A stretch of DNA of 64,000 nucleotides from Liolophura sinensis (GCF_032854445.1 NC_088302.1:50868046-50932045); one strand, 5' to 3'. Counted from the stretch's first letter, positions 25,126 through 37,636 are shown. The notes: generated from the letters alone by a model not told the origin. Made by a program: numbers and translations.

Positions 25126-25589
25126 CAAGTCTGAGACTGGTATTTGCAGAAGGCAATAATTTTAGCTATTCTTGGTAAACAGCAGATTTGACTTGATTAG
25201 TGAATATAGATTTTTGGCCAAAAAATCTCTAGTATAGCTTCTTTAGGGCAAATATTTTTCACCTTTTCCTAATTTTATATATCTTAGTAAAATACACAAT
25301 GTAGAATACCAACAAATTAGTGTGAGAAAGTAACGTTTATTTAAGACACCTGCATGTACTTCTTCATCCCAGATGTTTTAGAATGTCTCCAGATAAAAAT
25401 AAACTGGTTGAACACTGAATACTGAATGAATACTGTAACAAGAGCCATAACAAAACAGTGCTATACTCAGTAGACAGATTGCATAATGATGTCATCACCT
25501 TCAAACGCTCTGCATTATGGGCTTCAAATCAGACTGGATTTGTTTACAAAATGGCAACAGCAATGATCTCTGAGAGACGAGTCTACAAC

Positions 25590-25955
25590 ATTACCTACAA
25601 GTCTCCATCCTATGTTCAGAGGGGAATAACGGGAGGGAGGGGGAGATGTATTTACACAGGCTCACTATCTACACATGACAAGGCCACAACTGTAGAAATA
25701 ACTCATGTGGCATAACCCAAGTGACACATGCATACAATTTTCACGTGGTCTCTGTCAAGCCCACAATCATATGGGGGGGGGGGGGGGGGGTCCACAGACT
25801 CACTATAAGTCCCCATTCTGTGTTCACAAGGCAATAACTCAAGAAATCACTCATGTGGTGTTACCCTAGTCGCATATGCACACGTGGTCACATGGTCTTT
25901 GTCATGCCCACAAAGTTTTATGGAAATCCAATCAAAATTGTAGGAGGAGATGCTT
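25590..25955 (+). mobile_element. Interspersed element leading into the 66-bp satellite
   Basis: Two diverged copies of a segment with AAGTCYCCAT, then ATAACTCA and CACTCATGTGG-like strings follow each other, separated by an 18-base G run (25773-25790). The second continues into GGAGATGCTTTCACAAGGGA, which merges without a break into the first monomer of the satellite. This looks like the 3' part of a mollusc-type dispersed repeat, many of which end in GACAGACGGACAGAC-like strings. The family name is uncertain. Confidence 0.5.
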
Positions 25956-28900
25956 TCACAAGGGAATGATTACAGGCAGGCAGACAGACTGTACCTAAAC
26001 GCCATATTCCCCTGTACTATCTGACAAGGGAATGATTACAGGCAGAGGGACAGAATGTGCCTGAATGCTATATTCCCCTGCATTATATGACAAGGGAATG
26101 ATTACAGGCAGACAGACTGTACCTGAACGCTATATTCCCCCGTATTATCTGACAAGGGAATGATTACAGGCAGACGGACAGACTGTACCAGAATGCTGTA
26201 TTCCCTTGCATTATATGACAAGGGAATGATTACAGGCAGATGGACTGTACCTGAACGCTTTATTCCCCTGTATTATCTGACAAGGGAATGATTACAGGCA
26301 GACGGACAGACTGTACCAGAATGCTGTATTCCCTTGCATTATATGACAAGGGAATGATTACAGGCAGATGGACAGACTGTACCCGAGTGATGTCTTCCCC
26401 TGTACTATCTGACAAGGGAATGATTACAGGCAGAAGAACACACTGTACCTGAATGCTATATTCCCCTGCATTATATGACAAGGGAATGATTACAGGCAGA
26501 CAGATAGACTGTACCTGAACGCTTTATTCCCCTGCATCATATGACAAGGGAAAGATTACAGGCAGACAGACTGTACCTGAATGCTATATTCCCCTGTATT
26601 ATATGACAAGGGCATGATTACAGACAGACAGACAGACTGTACCTGAATGTTGTATTCCCCTGCATTATATGACAAGGGAATGATTACAGGCAGACGGACA
26701 GACTGTGCCTGAATGCTTTATTCCCCTGCATTATATGACATGGGAATGATTACAGGCAGACAGATAGACTGTTCCTGAACGCCATATTCCCCTGCACTAT
26801 ATGACAAGGGAATGATTACAGGCAGATGGACAGACTGTACCTGAGGCTTTATTTCCCTGCATTATATGACAAGGGAATGATTACAGGCAGATGGACAGAC
26901 TGTACCTGAGGCTTTATTTCCCTGCATTACATGACAAGGGAATGATTACAGGCAGATGGACAGACTGTACCTGAACGCCATATTCCCCTGCATTATATGA
27001 CAACGGAAAGATTACAGGCAGATAGACAGACTGTACCTGAATGCTGTATTCCCCTGCATTATATGACAAGGGAATGATTACAGGCAGATGGACAGACTGT
27101 ACCTGAACGCTATATTCCCCTGCATTATATGACAAGGGAATGATTACAGGCAGACGGACAGACTATACCTGAATGCCATATTCCCCTGCATTATCTGACA
27201 AGGGAATGATTACAGGCAGATGGACAGACTGTACCTAAACGCCATATTCCCCTGCATTATATGACAAGGGAAAGATTACAGGCAGATAGACAGACTGTAC
27301 CTGAATGCTGTATTCCCCTGCATTATCTGACAAGGGAATGATTACAGGCAGACGGACAGACTGTACCTGAACGCTTTATTCCCCTGCATTATATGACAAG
27401 GGAATGATTACAGGCAGACAGACTGTACCTGAATGCTGTATTCCCTTGCATTATATGACAAGGGAATGATTACAGGCAGACAGATAGACTGTACCTGAAC
27501 GCTTTATTCCCCTGCATCATATGACAAGGGAAAGATTACAGGCAGACAGACTGTACCTGAACGCTTTATTCCCCTGCATTACATGACAAGGGAATGATTA
27601 CAGGCAGATGGACAGACTGTACCTGAACGCCATATTCCCCTGCATTATATGACAACGGAAAGATTACAGGCAGATAGACAGACTGTACCTGAATGCTGTA
27701 TTCCCCTGCATTATATGACAAGGGAATGATTACAGGCAGATGGACAGACTGTACCTGAACGCCATATTCCCCTGCATTATATGACAACGGAAAGATTACA
27801 GGCAGATAGACAGACTGTACCTGAATGCTGTATTCCCCTGCATTATATGACAAGGGAATGATTACAGGCAGATGGACAGACTGTACCTGAACGCTATATT
27901 CCCCTGCATTATATGACAAGGGAATGATTACAGGCAGACGGACAGACTATACCTGAATGCCATATTCCCCTGCATTATCTGACAAGGGAATGATTACAGG
28001 CAGATGGACAGACTGTACCTAAACGCCATATTCCCCTGCATTATATGACAAGGGAAAGATTACAGGCAGATAGACAGACTGTACCTGAATGCTGTATTCC
28101 CCTGCATTATCTGACAAGGGAATGATTACAGGCAGACGGACAGACTGTACCTGAACGCTTTATTCCCCTGCATTATATGACAAGGGAATGATTACAGGCA
28201 GACAGACTGTACCTGAATGCTGTATTCCCTTGCATTATATGACAAGGGAATGATTACAGGCAGACAGATAGACTGTACCTGAACGCTTTATTCCCCTGCA
28301 TCATATGACAAGGGAAAGATTACAGGCAGACAGACTGTACCTGAACGCTTTATTCCCCTGCATTACATGACAAGGGAATGATTACAGGCAGATGGACAGA
28401 CTGTACCTGAACGCCATATTCCCCTGCATTATATGACAACGGAAAGATTACAGGCAGATAGACAGACTGTACCTGAATGCTGTATTCCCCTGCATTATAT
28501 GACAAGGGAATGATTACAGGCAGATGGACAGACTGTACCTGAACGCTATATTCCCCTGCATTATATGACAAGGGAATGATTACAGGCAGACGGACAGACT
28601 ATACCTGAATGCCATATTCCCCTGCATTATATGACAAGGGAATGATTACAGGCAGATGGACAGACTGTACCTGAAGGCTTTATTTCCCTGCATTATATGA
28701 CAAGGGAATGATTACAGGCAGACAGACTGTACCTGAACGCTTTATTCCCCTGCATTATATGACAAGGGAATGATTACAGGCAGATGGACAGACTGTACCT
28801 GAACGCCATATTCCCCTGCATTATATGACAAGGGAAAGATTACAGGCAGATGGACAGACTGTACCTGAACGCTATATTCCCCTGCATTATCTGACAAAGG

Positions 28901-29370
28901 AATGATTACAGGCAGATGGACAGACTGTACCTGAACGCTATATTCCCCTGTATTATCTGACAAAGGAATGATTACAGGCAGATGGACAGACTGTACCTGA
29001 ACGCTATATTCCCCTGTATTATCTGACAAAGGAATGATTACAGGCAGATGGACAGACTGTACCTGAACGCTATATTCCCCTGTATTATCTGACAAAGGAA
29101 TGATTACAGGCAGATAGACAGACTGTACCTGAACGCTATATTCCCCTGTATTATCTGACAAAGGAATGATTACAGGCAGATGGACAGACTGTACCTGAAC
29201 GCTATATTCCCCTGTATTATCTGACAAAGGAATGATTACAGGCAGACGGACAGACTGTACCTGAACGCTATATTCCCCTGTATTATCTGACAAAGGAATG
29301 ATTATAGGCAGATGAACAGACTGTACCTGAACGCTATATTCCCCTGTATTATATGACAAAGGAATGATCA
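25955..29370. repeat. 66-bp satellite, about 52 copies, in RCC1 intron 1
   Basis: The unit contains GACAAGGGAATGATTACAGG, then CAGATGGACAGACTGTACCT, then GAACGCTATATTCCCCTGCA and TTATAT. Short variants of about 62 bases have lost a GACA. On the minus strand the 66-base period leaves a 22-residue repeating frame (VQVQSVHLPVIIPLS), up to 209 residues at 28742-29371. Sub-blocks at about 26914-27566 and 27566-28350 are themselves duplicated. A run from about 28860 to 29370 with CTGACAAAGGAATGATTA is especially uniform. Confidence 0.96.
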
Positions 29371-29455
29371 TTTACTTTCTTGTAATGACTGCAGTTGATC
29401 TATACCTTCATATACCTGACAGCAAAGAGATTTGGTTACCTCGCTTAAGTTTAAT

Positions 29456-29612
29456 GGCTGTAAGTGGTAAGGTCTTGCAGCAACCTGCGGATGGTTGTGG
29501 GTTTCCTCCGGGCTCTGCCTGGTTTCCTCCCCCCATAATGCTGGCCACCGTTGTATCAGTGAAATATTCTTGAGTACGGCATAAACACCAATCATATAAA
29601 TAAATAAATAAA
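29456..29612 (+). mobile_element. 5'-truncated (AAAT)n-tailed SINE
   Basis: It starts at the GCAACCTGCGGATGGTTGTG body and runs through CATAATGCTGGCCACCG and TTCTTGAGTACGGCATAAAC to an AAATAAAT tail. TTTAATG before and after could be a short target-site duplication. Confidence 0.85.
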
Positions 29613-31856
29613 AAAATTTAATGCATCTAATAACATACCAAAATCTGTAAGGCAATTTTTCTAGAAATCCTAAAGGTTTACGTTTGAGCATTGCATGTAC
29701 ATGTAGTAATATCCAGTAGGAACTACGTTACATGTCAGCATGTTAGCAAATTCATTACATCCTTTGGTCCCAGGAAAGAAGTCAGAGTGCCATTTGGAAA
29801 TTCTTTTATGAAATATACTAAGTAAGCTCTCTTGTGAAAATAACCACATCTGATTCTTGGATATGTTTTCCCATGCTTTAAAAATTAACACACAAAGCTT
29901 TATGGTTCTCATATAACAATTCCACAAAAGGTGTATTTTAACCTTCCACAGGAACCAATATAGGTCAGTATAACCTAAGTGTTAATTAATACAAACATTC
30001 GGAATTACAGACAATCAGGCATTTGCCGTTTTACTCACCCTGGTTGTCTACAGGCATTAAAAGTATGGACATAGAGGTTTTCACCTGTGTTGCCTGAATA
30101 TCACTGAAGTTAATACAAAACTCAACTTGGCAGCAAGGCAATTCCTAAACTATCCTTTGTTAACCCTCCTGATTTAGATGTGCTGTGTACATTGTCCTGG
30201 TGTCTCACATACAACACCTACATGTAAAATTCCAAATAATTATCCAACATTGCTCTTAGAATATCACCCATTGTTGATGATTTCCTTACACTTTGTTATA
30301 TATACCCCATATTACCCTTCACTTCATCGTCTACTACCCATTTCCCTGGCAGGTGAAGTCCACAGGTGCTGGGCTGCAATCTCCAATTGGTATAGAGAAT
30401 GCAAGGGAGACAACACAGATCCCCAGCCTCACGGGACAAAGAGAAACAGTATTCTCCCCTTACAGGTGAAGAAAACCTGTACATAAAGTTCAGGTGGAAG
30501 AGTGCGAAAAGTTAGCTGTAAATGTGGTCTTCAGTCATTTTTTCCATTTCTCTTTAAAGAGAAAAAGACACATGAAAATAATTTTTGTATGCTGGGTATA
30601 TGGGACCACCTTTTGGTACATATCATTTTTGTGTAATAATGTTATAAATGAGGATGTAACACATGCTTAATAAATATATTTGCATTAAAATTTGGTCTTT
30701 TCAGCTAACAAATGTGTTCAACCTGCATTGTGATCATATTCATATTTTTATTGTATTCGTAAATATTATCATAATTCAGATTAAATGCATGTTTGGAAAT
30801 AAAGAACAAATTTACTTTCCAAAAAAATTACAACCTTATTTAGAATGTAATTATGCAACAATGATAAATACCAAAAGTTCATCCCATATACCCACCAAAC
30901 AAAAAATTTTTAAATACTCTTCTCTCCTGCAAAAAAATTGAAAAAAATATCACACACCATACCTGCAGATAAGTTTTGATGCTCTTTTATCCGATTTTGA
31001 CATAATGTTCATGTTTGCTTCTCCTTTAATCATGTATTCACTGCCAGTGACAATACTGGTTAAAAAGGCCTTTCCCATGATGACTTGGCAGTTTACAGGC
31101 CTTTATCCAGATTGGTTCTGGTTCATCTATATAGTTCATCTACACAGCTCATTATATAGTTCACAAACGCTTTTATGACCAATGATGTATGTGTAGGAAA
31201 TACCATTAGGACTGGGCAGTAATGTACACTGCCTTAATTCTTAAAGGTCTCCTATATAATTTTTTAACTAGGATAGGGGACAGTTCTTCTATTGCAGTAG
31301 TCTCTTCTCATACTAAAAGGAAAGACAAAACATAATTTAGCCTTTCGTAAAACACCAAGGAAATAAATAAATAAATAATTTAGCCTTAGATACTTCAGAC
31401 GAGGGATGGAAACAGGTCTAAAGACCACAGCCATTTCTTCCTGCCACACTTTCTGTTACGACTCTATTTCCAAACATAGAATTCTTATTAGGCCTTGTGA
31501 TACACCATTTTAGAAAAACCAGAACACACAATGTCACATCACTCATACCCTAAGGTCATTCAGTAGAAATGGTAAATGGGGAAAGGTGAAACAATGTTTG
31601 TGTTATGTCGCCAAGGAAACGGGTGTCGTCCCAATTTAGAAAAAAAAAAAAACCCTTGATTGGTCAGTACTGATAACATGGTAGCACTATGGACTTTCTC
31701 TAGGTAAGTAATTGTGTTTACTTTAATGGTAAAAATGGTTACACAACATCAAAATTACAAAAAAATATAAAAAGAACAGCTTTAAACTTTGGGTGGGATA
31801 CTTGTTTGATACTTTTGTTGCCATTTCTTTAAAGATTGCAAAAAAAGTCATCTCAC
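29613..31856. other. Intron 1 DNA without recognised gene
   Basis: AT-rich. A segment at 30351-30467 on the plus strand is bounded by AG and GT and open, but its reading (VKSTGAGLQSPIGIENARE) matches nothing I know and it is antisense to the RCC1 intron. A SINE tail fragment (TAAAACACCAAGGAAATAAA) lies near 31348-31378. The rest shows no structure. Confidence 0.4.
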
Positions 31857-32059
31857 TTGTAACAGCGACGGTATGACTGGCTCCACAGGCTGTTAGCCTG
31901 ACTTGATCTGACCAATCAGCTGAGAGGAACTGCTGGACAGTGCCTGCCCCAAACCCCACATCTTCTCCGTGTCCGTGGGAATGCTGACCAAACTCTCCAC
32001 TACCCCAACAGACCAGAGACGTGTACTCCTGCTCACCTCCACACTTATCCATGACAAAT
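31857..32059 (-). CDS. RCC1-repeat protein, exon 1 of the recognised set
   Basis: Minus strand, preceded by an acceptor (GTTCCTTTTCAG), so at least one exon lies further upstream, at higher coordinates. The first ATG (32052) is only seven bases into the exon. It is either the start codon behind a 5'UTR exon or internal. From it, 65 codons encode the first visible blade: TSLVCWGSGEFGQHSHG, then VRLTACGASHTVAVT. W-G-S-G-x-x-G-Q and A-C-G-A-S-H-T-V are RCC1 signatures. It ends one base into a codon (A|GTGAGA), which with exon 2 gives Asn. The acidic, Cys-rich N-terminus has no signal peptide or membrane segment, consistent with a cytosolic or nuclear protein. Confidence 0.9.
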
Positions 32060-32219
32060 CTGAAAAGGAACCAAGGAAATTTTGTGATTCTTGATCGTCA
32101 GATACACTATTTTGTTAACATCAACCTCTGTTGGCCCTGGCCTCTGCATTGTTTTATAGAAAACATAGGGAAGTTTTATTACTTGTATCTTCCTCTTCAG
32201 TTGTACATGGCAAGATCGC

Positions 32220-32300
32220 CTTACAGATGGTCAGTTTTCCACAAGGTTCTGTCCGGTTTCCACCCACCAACAATAAATAATTAAATAAATAAATAAGAAA
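32220..32300 (+). mobile_element. Short SINE fragment, (AAAT)n-tailed family
   Basis: CCGGTTTCCACCCACCA followed almost directly by an AATAAATAAATAA tail; the intervening body is deleted. Confidence 0.6.
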
Positions 32301-32619
32301 ACAAACATTATTTTAATCTGGGTTGAATATAACTGCGTCCTAACCAGATAGAAGCACTATAACAAATATACACTTTAGAATTTGACTTATTTGACCATTC
32401 AAGATTTAGTTGGTTGACAAGAAAGTTTTGAAGTCTGTTTGATGCAATAGAAAACAGAACAGTTGCTTAAAAATTCCCATCCTTTTCTTCTGACTTTTAT
32501 CATATTTCCTTATCTGGGCAATGATATAGCTTGGGTGTGTACAAAAAACAATGACCTGTCAATTAATAACCAACACTTCCCCATACTTGTATGTGTAGCA
32601 AATACAGTCAATGTGTTGG

Positions 32620-32745
32620 GGCAACCTGCAGATATTAGTGTGTTTCCCCTGGGGTCTGCCTGGTTTCCTCCCACCATAATGCTGGTTGCCATCGTCTAAG
32701 TGCAATATTCTTGAAAAAGGTGTAAACTACTAATCAAATAAAAGC
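32620..32745 (+). mobile_element. 5'-truncated, diverged (AAAT)n-tailed SINE
   Basis: GGCAACCTGCAGATATTAGT, CTGGTTTCCTCCCACCATAA and a decayed GTGTAAACTACTAATCAAAT end identify the family. The divergence suggests an old copy. Confidence 0.75.
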
Positions 32746-32749
32746 ACAC

Positions 32750-33655
32750 TGAAGTTAGCAGCCGGCTAGTTATTAGTTATTTGAATAACTAGTAACTAAC
32801 TCAGCAGCTAGTTAGTTATTTGAATAACTAATAACTAACCAGCAGCTGGTTAGTTATTTGAATAACCAATAACTAAGCCAGCTCCAGGTTTGCTATTTGA
32901 ATAACTAATAACTAACCAGCACCCGGTTAATTATTCAAAATCAGTTATTTGAATAACTAATAACTAACACAGCAGCATCACAAATTTGCTGCTCTTTAGT
33001 TATTCCAAATCAGTTATTTGAATATTAATAACTAACCAGAAGCGGATTAGTTATTCAAAATCAGTTATCAGATCAGTTAACCCTCTCCTGTGTAAGTCAT
33101 CAATTATTCGAAAAAATGATTTTGAATAACTTAAACGCTGCTGTGTTTGCTTTTAGTTATTCAAATAAGTGATTTCAAAAACTAGCCCGCTGCTCGTTAG
33201 TTATTGGTTATTCGATTTATTACAGCGCTGCTGGTTAGTTAGTAGTTATTCAAATAACTAACCCACTGCTAGTTCGAATAAATAACTCGTTGCTGTGCTA
33301 GTTATTAAAATAACTAATTTCAAATAACTAACCCACTACTGATTAGTTATTAATCATTTAAATAACTAACCCGCTGCTGTGTTAGTCATTAGTTATTAGA
33401 ATAACTGATTCTGAATAACTACACTGCTGCTGGGTTAGATATTGGTTATTCCAATAACTAACCCGCTGCTTGTTAGTTATTAGTCATTCAAATAACTGAT
33501 CTGGAATAACTAAAGAGCAGCAAGTTTGTTATTTGTTATTTGATTACCTAACTCACTGCTGTGTTAGTTATTAGTAAAATAAATGATTTTGAATAACTAA
33601 CCCAGTGCAGGCTTAGTTATTGGTTATTCAAATAACTAATAACTAGTAACTGCTA
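32750..33655. repeat. Self-complementary AT-rich array (palindromic repeats)
   Basis: About 20 diverged units combine a near-palindrome TTAGTTATTTGAATAACTAA with a CAGCAGC or GCTGCTG block. Left of about 33090 the order is mainly ATAACTAACCAGCAGC. Right of about 33160 it is mainly the complement, GCTGCTGGTTAGTTATT. Specific landmarks pair across the middle: TTTGCTGCTCTTTAGTTATT near 32983 with its complement near 33510. The locus is thus a large inverted repeat made of smaller palindromes and could extrude a cruciform or fold strongly as RNA. Confidence 0.85.
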
Positions 33656-33858
33656 GAGAGAGTATCCAGTCTCTCTCAAATAAACACATAGATCAATGTG
33701 TTTGGCCATGTTATTGGAAAGCAAATACTTTAAAGCAACTTCATGCGCAAGAGCTCTATAAAATGTGTAATGACACCAAGACCCAAAACTCAAGGAAGCA
33801 GGCAGAGGAATGTGGAAAAAGTCTCTGTCCAGGGCTGGGATCGAACCCTCATTTAAGA
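33656..33858 (-). mobile_element. tRNA-like SINE remnant
   Basis: On the minus strand GAGGGTTCGATCCCAGCCCT is a near-perfect Pol III B box, about 35 bases after a region that could hold an A box. The body beyond it is not one of the two SINE families recognised elsewhere in the window. The adjoining 80-bp array is built from the sequence next to this head. Confidence 0.5.
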
Positions 33859-34430
33859 CAGCCATCTCATAACAAACTGTGGAACCATGAAATGCACACT
33901 GACAAGCTACAATAAATGTTACCAAGACCTCATCCAGATAACCATTTCATAACAAAATGTGGAGCCATGAATTGCAACCTCACAAGCTAAAACAAAGCTT
34001 ACCAACACCTCATCCAGATAACCATTTCATAACAAAATGTGGAGCCATGAATTGCAACCTCACAAGCTAAAACAAAGCTTACCAACACCTCATCCAGATA
34101 ACCATTTCATAACAAAATGTGGAGCCATGAATTGCAACCTCACAAGCTAAAACAAAGCTTACCAACACCTCATCCAGATAACCATTTCATAACAAAATGT
34201 GGAGCCATGAATTGCAACCTCACAAGCTAAAACAAAGCTTACCAACACCTCAACCAGACAACTATCTTATAACAAATTGTGGGGCCATGGAATGCACACT
34301 CACAAACTACGGTAAAGGTTACCAACACCTCAACCAGAGATACATCTTATTAAAAACTGTGAGATCATAAACCACCTTATTGCACCTTAATGCAAGATAC
34401 AATAAATATTACCAACACCCATTCAGACAA
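33858..34430. repeat. 80-bp tandem repeat, about 4 perfect plus 3 degraded copies
   Basis: ATAACCATTTCATAACAAAA starts at 33938, 34018, 34098 and 34178, with practically identical units. Degraded versions lie on both sides (33858 on the left; 34258 and about 34338 on the right). The perfect core inside a diverged frame points to a recent local expansion. Confidence 0.93.
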
Positions 34431-34434
34431 ACAT

Positions 34435-37400
34435 CTTAATATTACAGCTGATATTAACAGCTACAATAAAGTTTGATACACTAAATAAACTTGTTAGCAT
34501 GCACAACAACAGATCTATTAAAGTAGATAAAACTGGATGCACACAGAAGCCATTTCTAAAGGACCCTTGTTCCTACATTTTTGACAGCTGAGTGACTGAG
34601 TGAGGTTCAATAACACACCCGACATAACCTACGCTCCCAGCAACATGAACAAAACCAGAGGCTGACACCAAACTACTCCAAGATTGGGTCTCGGCAGTAT
34701 ATCAACATACCTGTGTTCTCAGGTGGACTAAACATGATAAGCCCCACTTATGCCATGCCTCATATAACCTGGCATGTTACAGAAAATGTTGTCTTCAGCA
34801 GAAACCAAGCCATTAATCTGATATACAAGCAAACATTACCTAGACAGGCGATGACATATGTGGTCTTACCCCTCTGGGGGTCAATACTCACCCAAGGGAC
34901 AGACACAATCAGCAGAGGTATAAAGTTGCAGGGAAGAAAAAACTACTGGGAGAGTACTTTGAATACCTGATGTCGGGAGAAAAGATAGGACACCGGTAAA
35001 CCCACAAAGAATGTTGTAAATAATTCAAATCATAAATGTCTAGTTAGGAATCATGCCAGATTGCATTGTCAACATAAACTTACTTTTAAACCTGTCAGCC
35101 AAAATTAAACTGGACTCAACTGTTAACCGATCTACACTTTATACACAGCACAAACTAACAAAGTAAGAACAAAGCAAATATGAAAGTGAATAACAACCAA
35201 AGTAGGATAATATAATAAAGTACATCCACAACGTATTACAATATCATTTCCTTCCTGACAGCTTTTCATTTTCACAAGGTCAGATTAGAATATCAAGTAT
35301 ATTTGCATGCTGTAATCACACAGCAGAATCCTTCATATTAAATGTTTGATCCTCATATCTGATACAGAGATAGGCCCAAGACCTATACTGCAATGAGAAC
35401 CATGAAAAGCATCTGGATTTTGTGCATTTTTTCCATCGTCTCTGCCAAATTATGTCATACAAGTCCAACCTTTACAAGCTGTCAGAGCTTTGCAATTTAG
35501 TTCAATGTTAAAAATTACTACAAGAGTGACAACAAGCATATCAAATTTCTACATAAAATGGTTTGCTGCTCTGCACACAGTATATTATACACAATCATAT
35601 GCCCTTTAGGCAAGGGCTATTATGAATGGCGACAATAACATGTACCGGTAGTTGTCATCACATTTAGGTATGACTTTAGAATCCCTCTATAGCTATAGCT
35701 TACCAGTCTGTATAGCCAGTGCGCTTGGAAATGCCTGGATAAAGATAAAATTCTGAAAAAATTGGCACCTGAAGTCTGGAGATGTCCAAGATATAAATCA
35801 ACATCATCCTCTATGGGTTCAAATTGATATGGCAGTACATTTGCTAATGTGTAGCTAGAATCCATCTCAAAAATAACATTAGCTCGCTAACTGACCCCAT
35901 ATCCCAACCCATTCCCCCGCTCCCCGGAAAGGTTGTAGGCCCATAAACTATGTGACCACATAGCAGTATACCAACAACACTTACACTTACAGCCCATTTT
36001 AATAACGAGATCTGCATTCTTCCCTGGTGTCTAGGGCCAATGTTTGAAATGAAGCACTCTTAAACCACTCAACCAGCTAGGGTCACCACAGAAACTACCA
36101 TGAGGATGACAAATAAACCCTCTTGACCTTCAACCAACCACCCCACCTACACACATATCAACAAAATAGGAATATCTGATTTATGTGGCTCTAAATCTAA
36201 ATTTTATTTAGGAAAAACTTACATTCATTTACATGTACTTAAGGCGATCCCAACATGGCCAAGAAGAGTGTGACCTATGTGCCAAGGGCATGTAGAATAA
36301 TTCACAAATAATATATTAATAATAAAGTACACATGTACACTTAAGTGGCATTAATTTTCAGTATTTATTATGTTAAAATGAACTCAAAATTAATAATCAA
36401 ATGTAGTCAAAGTGACTGTGGACAAGATTGAAGGAACACATTATAAAATTAACTGGAAATACTTTGTAAGATATGAAATCATTGATATTAAAACATGCAC
36501 TTCTTCTTCAGTTTTATAATTAAGTACATGTAATCAGAGTTTGAAGGTCACAGAGAAATATTACATAGGGTCCAGCAAATTCAAAGACAACTTCTACTCA
36601 CCATGTCAGGTGCCTGGCTGTGTGCACATTAACTGTAACCAAGGCCCCGTGGGTTGGAGCTCAGCCATGGACACAGCCTGTAAATACAACCAACACAGCC
36701 TTACACCTGTATAATAAATACACAGCCATATGCTAATATGGACAAATATGACTTTAAATAATTGAGGGAGAAGATAAAGAGGTGCTCTTGGCTTACAAGC
36801 GTGACTAGACCAGACACCACGTAGACTGTTGCTGACAATGCCCTTAACCTCCCAATTGTCCAGATTATAAAAGGCCCACTGCTCTAAACAAATACTGTCT
36901 GAAGACACCTAAAGATTCATTTACCAGCATGTATACTATACCACAAAGCCAGTCTAAGTAGTCCCTCCCCAAGAAGAAGGTTTTTAATACACATTGCTCC
37001 AAAAATTGTTTAAATCCCAATAACTTCTGACAGCTTGACAACAGAAAGGCATGTGCAAATCAAGTGATAAAACCAATAACATTTAACTATTACTTTTATT
37101 TGGCAGTGTTAATACATGTGTTCACCTGTAAAATACCTGCGCGTAGGTTCTTGTAGCATTCTGTATATATAAACAAGTAATTGGTTACAAGCCATTTCTC
37201 TTGTGTTGGCACCCAGACTGTTAGGCTAGCTAGCGGACCATATCAGTATTGTTATGGACATACACGTATAAGCACACATGGCAAATTAGCTAAATTCTGG
37301 AAGTATAAACCCTTGACCCTGGTAACTACTACAAGTACTGTTTTGTGTTATATTTGCTTGGCAAGAGGGTACAATTGGCAGCTTTAGGTATAAACCAGTC

Positions 37401-37636
37401 TCAGAACTACTTTTTTGTGGCATTAAATTGGCTGACCAAGACAATAACATGTATCACTAAGTACATATGTACATCAGGTGTGTTATCCAGTGTGAACGAG
37501 AACTGTATCAGTGGTATAAACTCTCTTCAAGGCAAACAGTCAAATTTACATATGTACAGTTTTGGAATTGAAAATTTATAGTTTATGCCAATAATAACCC
37601 TAGATAACTCTAGAAAGGCTGGTAAAATCATATAAC
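34435..37636. other. Intergenic DNA between RCC1 exon 1 and the 86-bp array
   Basis: Mostly AT-rich and unique. A possible SINE head on the minus strand lies near 35930-36080 (CTAGCTGGTTGAGTGGTTTA, A-box-like), without a confirmed body or tail. The 5' exon(s) and promoter of the RCC1 gene may be here but I could not pinpoint them. Confidence 0.35.

Noticed and set aside
28742-29371. 209-residue minus-strand open frame with a 22-residue repeat
   Set aside because: It is entirely the 66-bp satellite; 66 is a multiple of three and the unit lacks stops in that frame. It continues the same array that is broken by stops elsewhere.
30351-30467. AG/GT-bounded plus-strand open segment
   Set aside because: No homology and no partner exon; it lies antisense in RCC1 intron 1.
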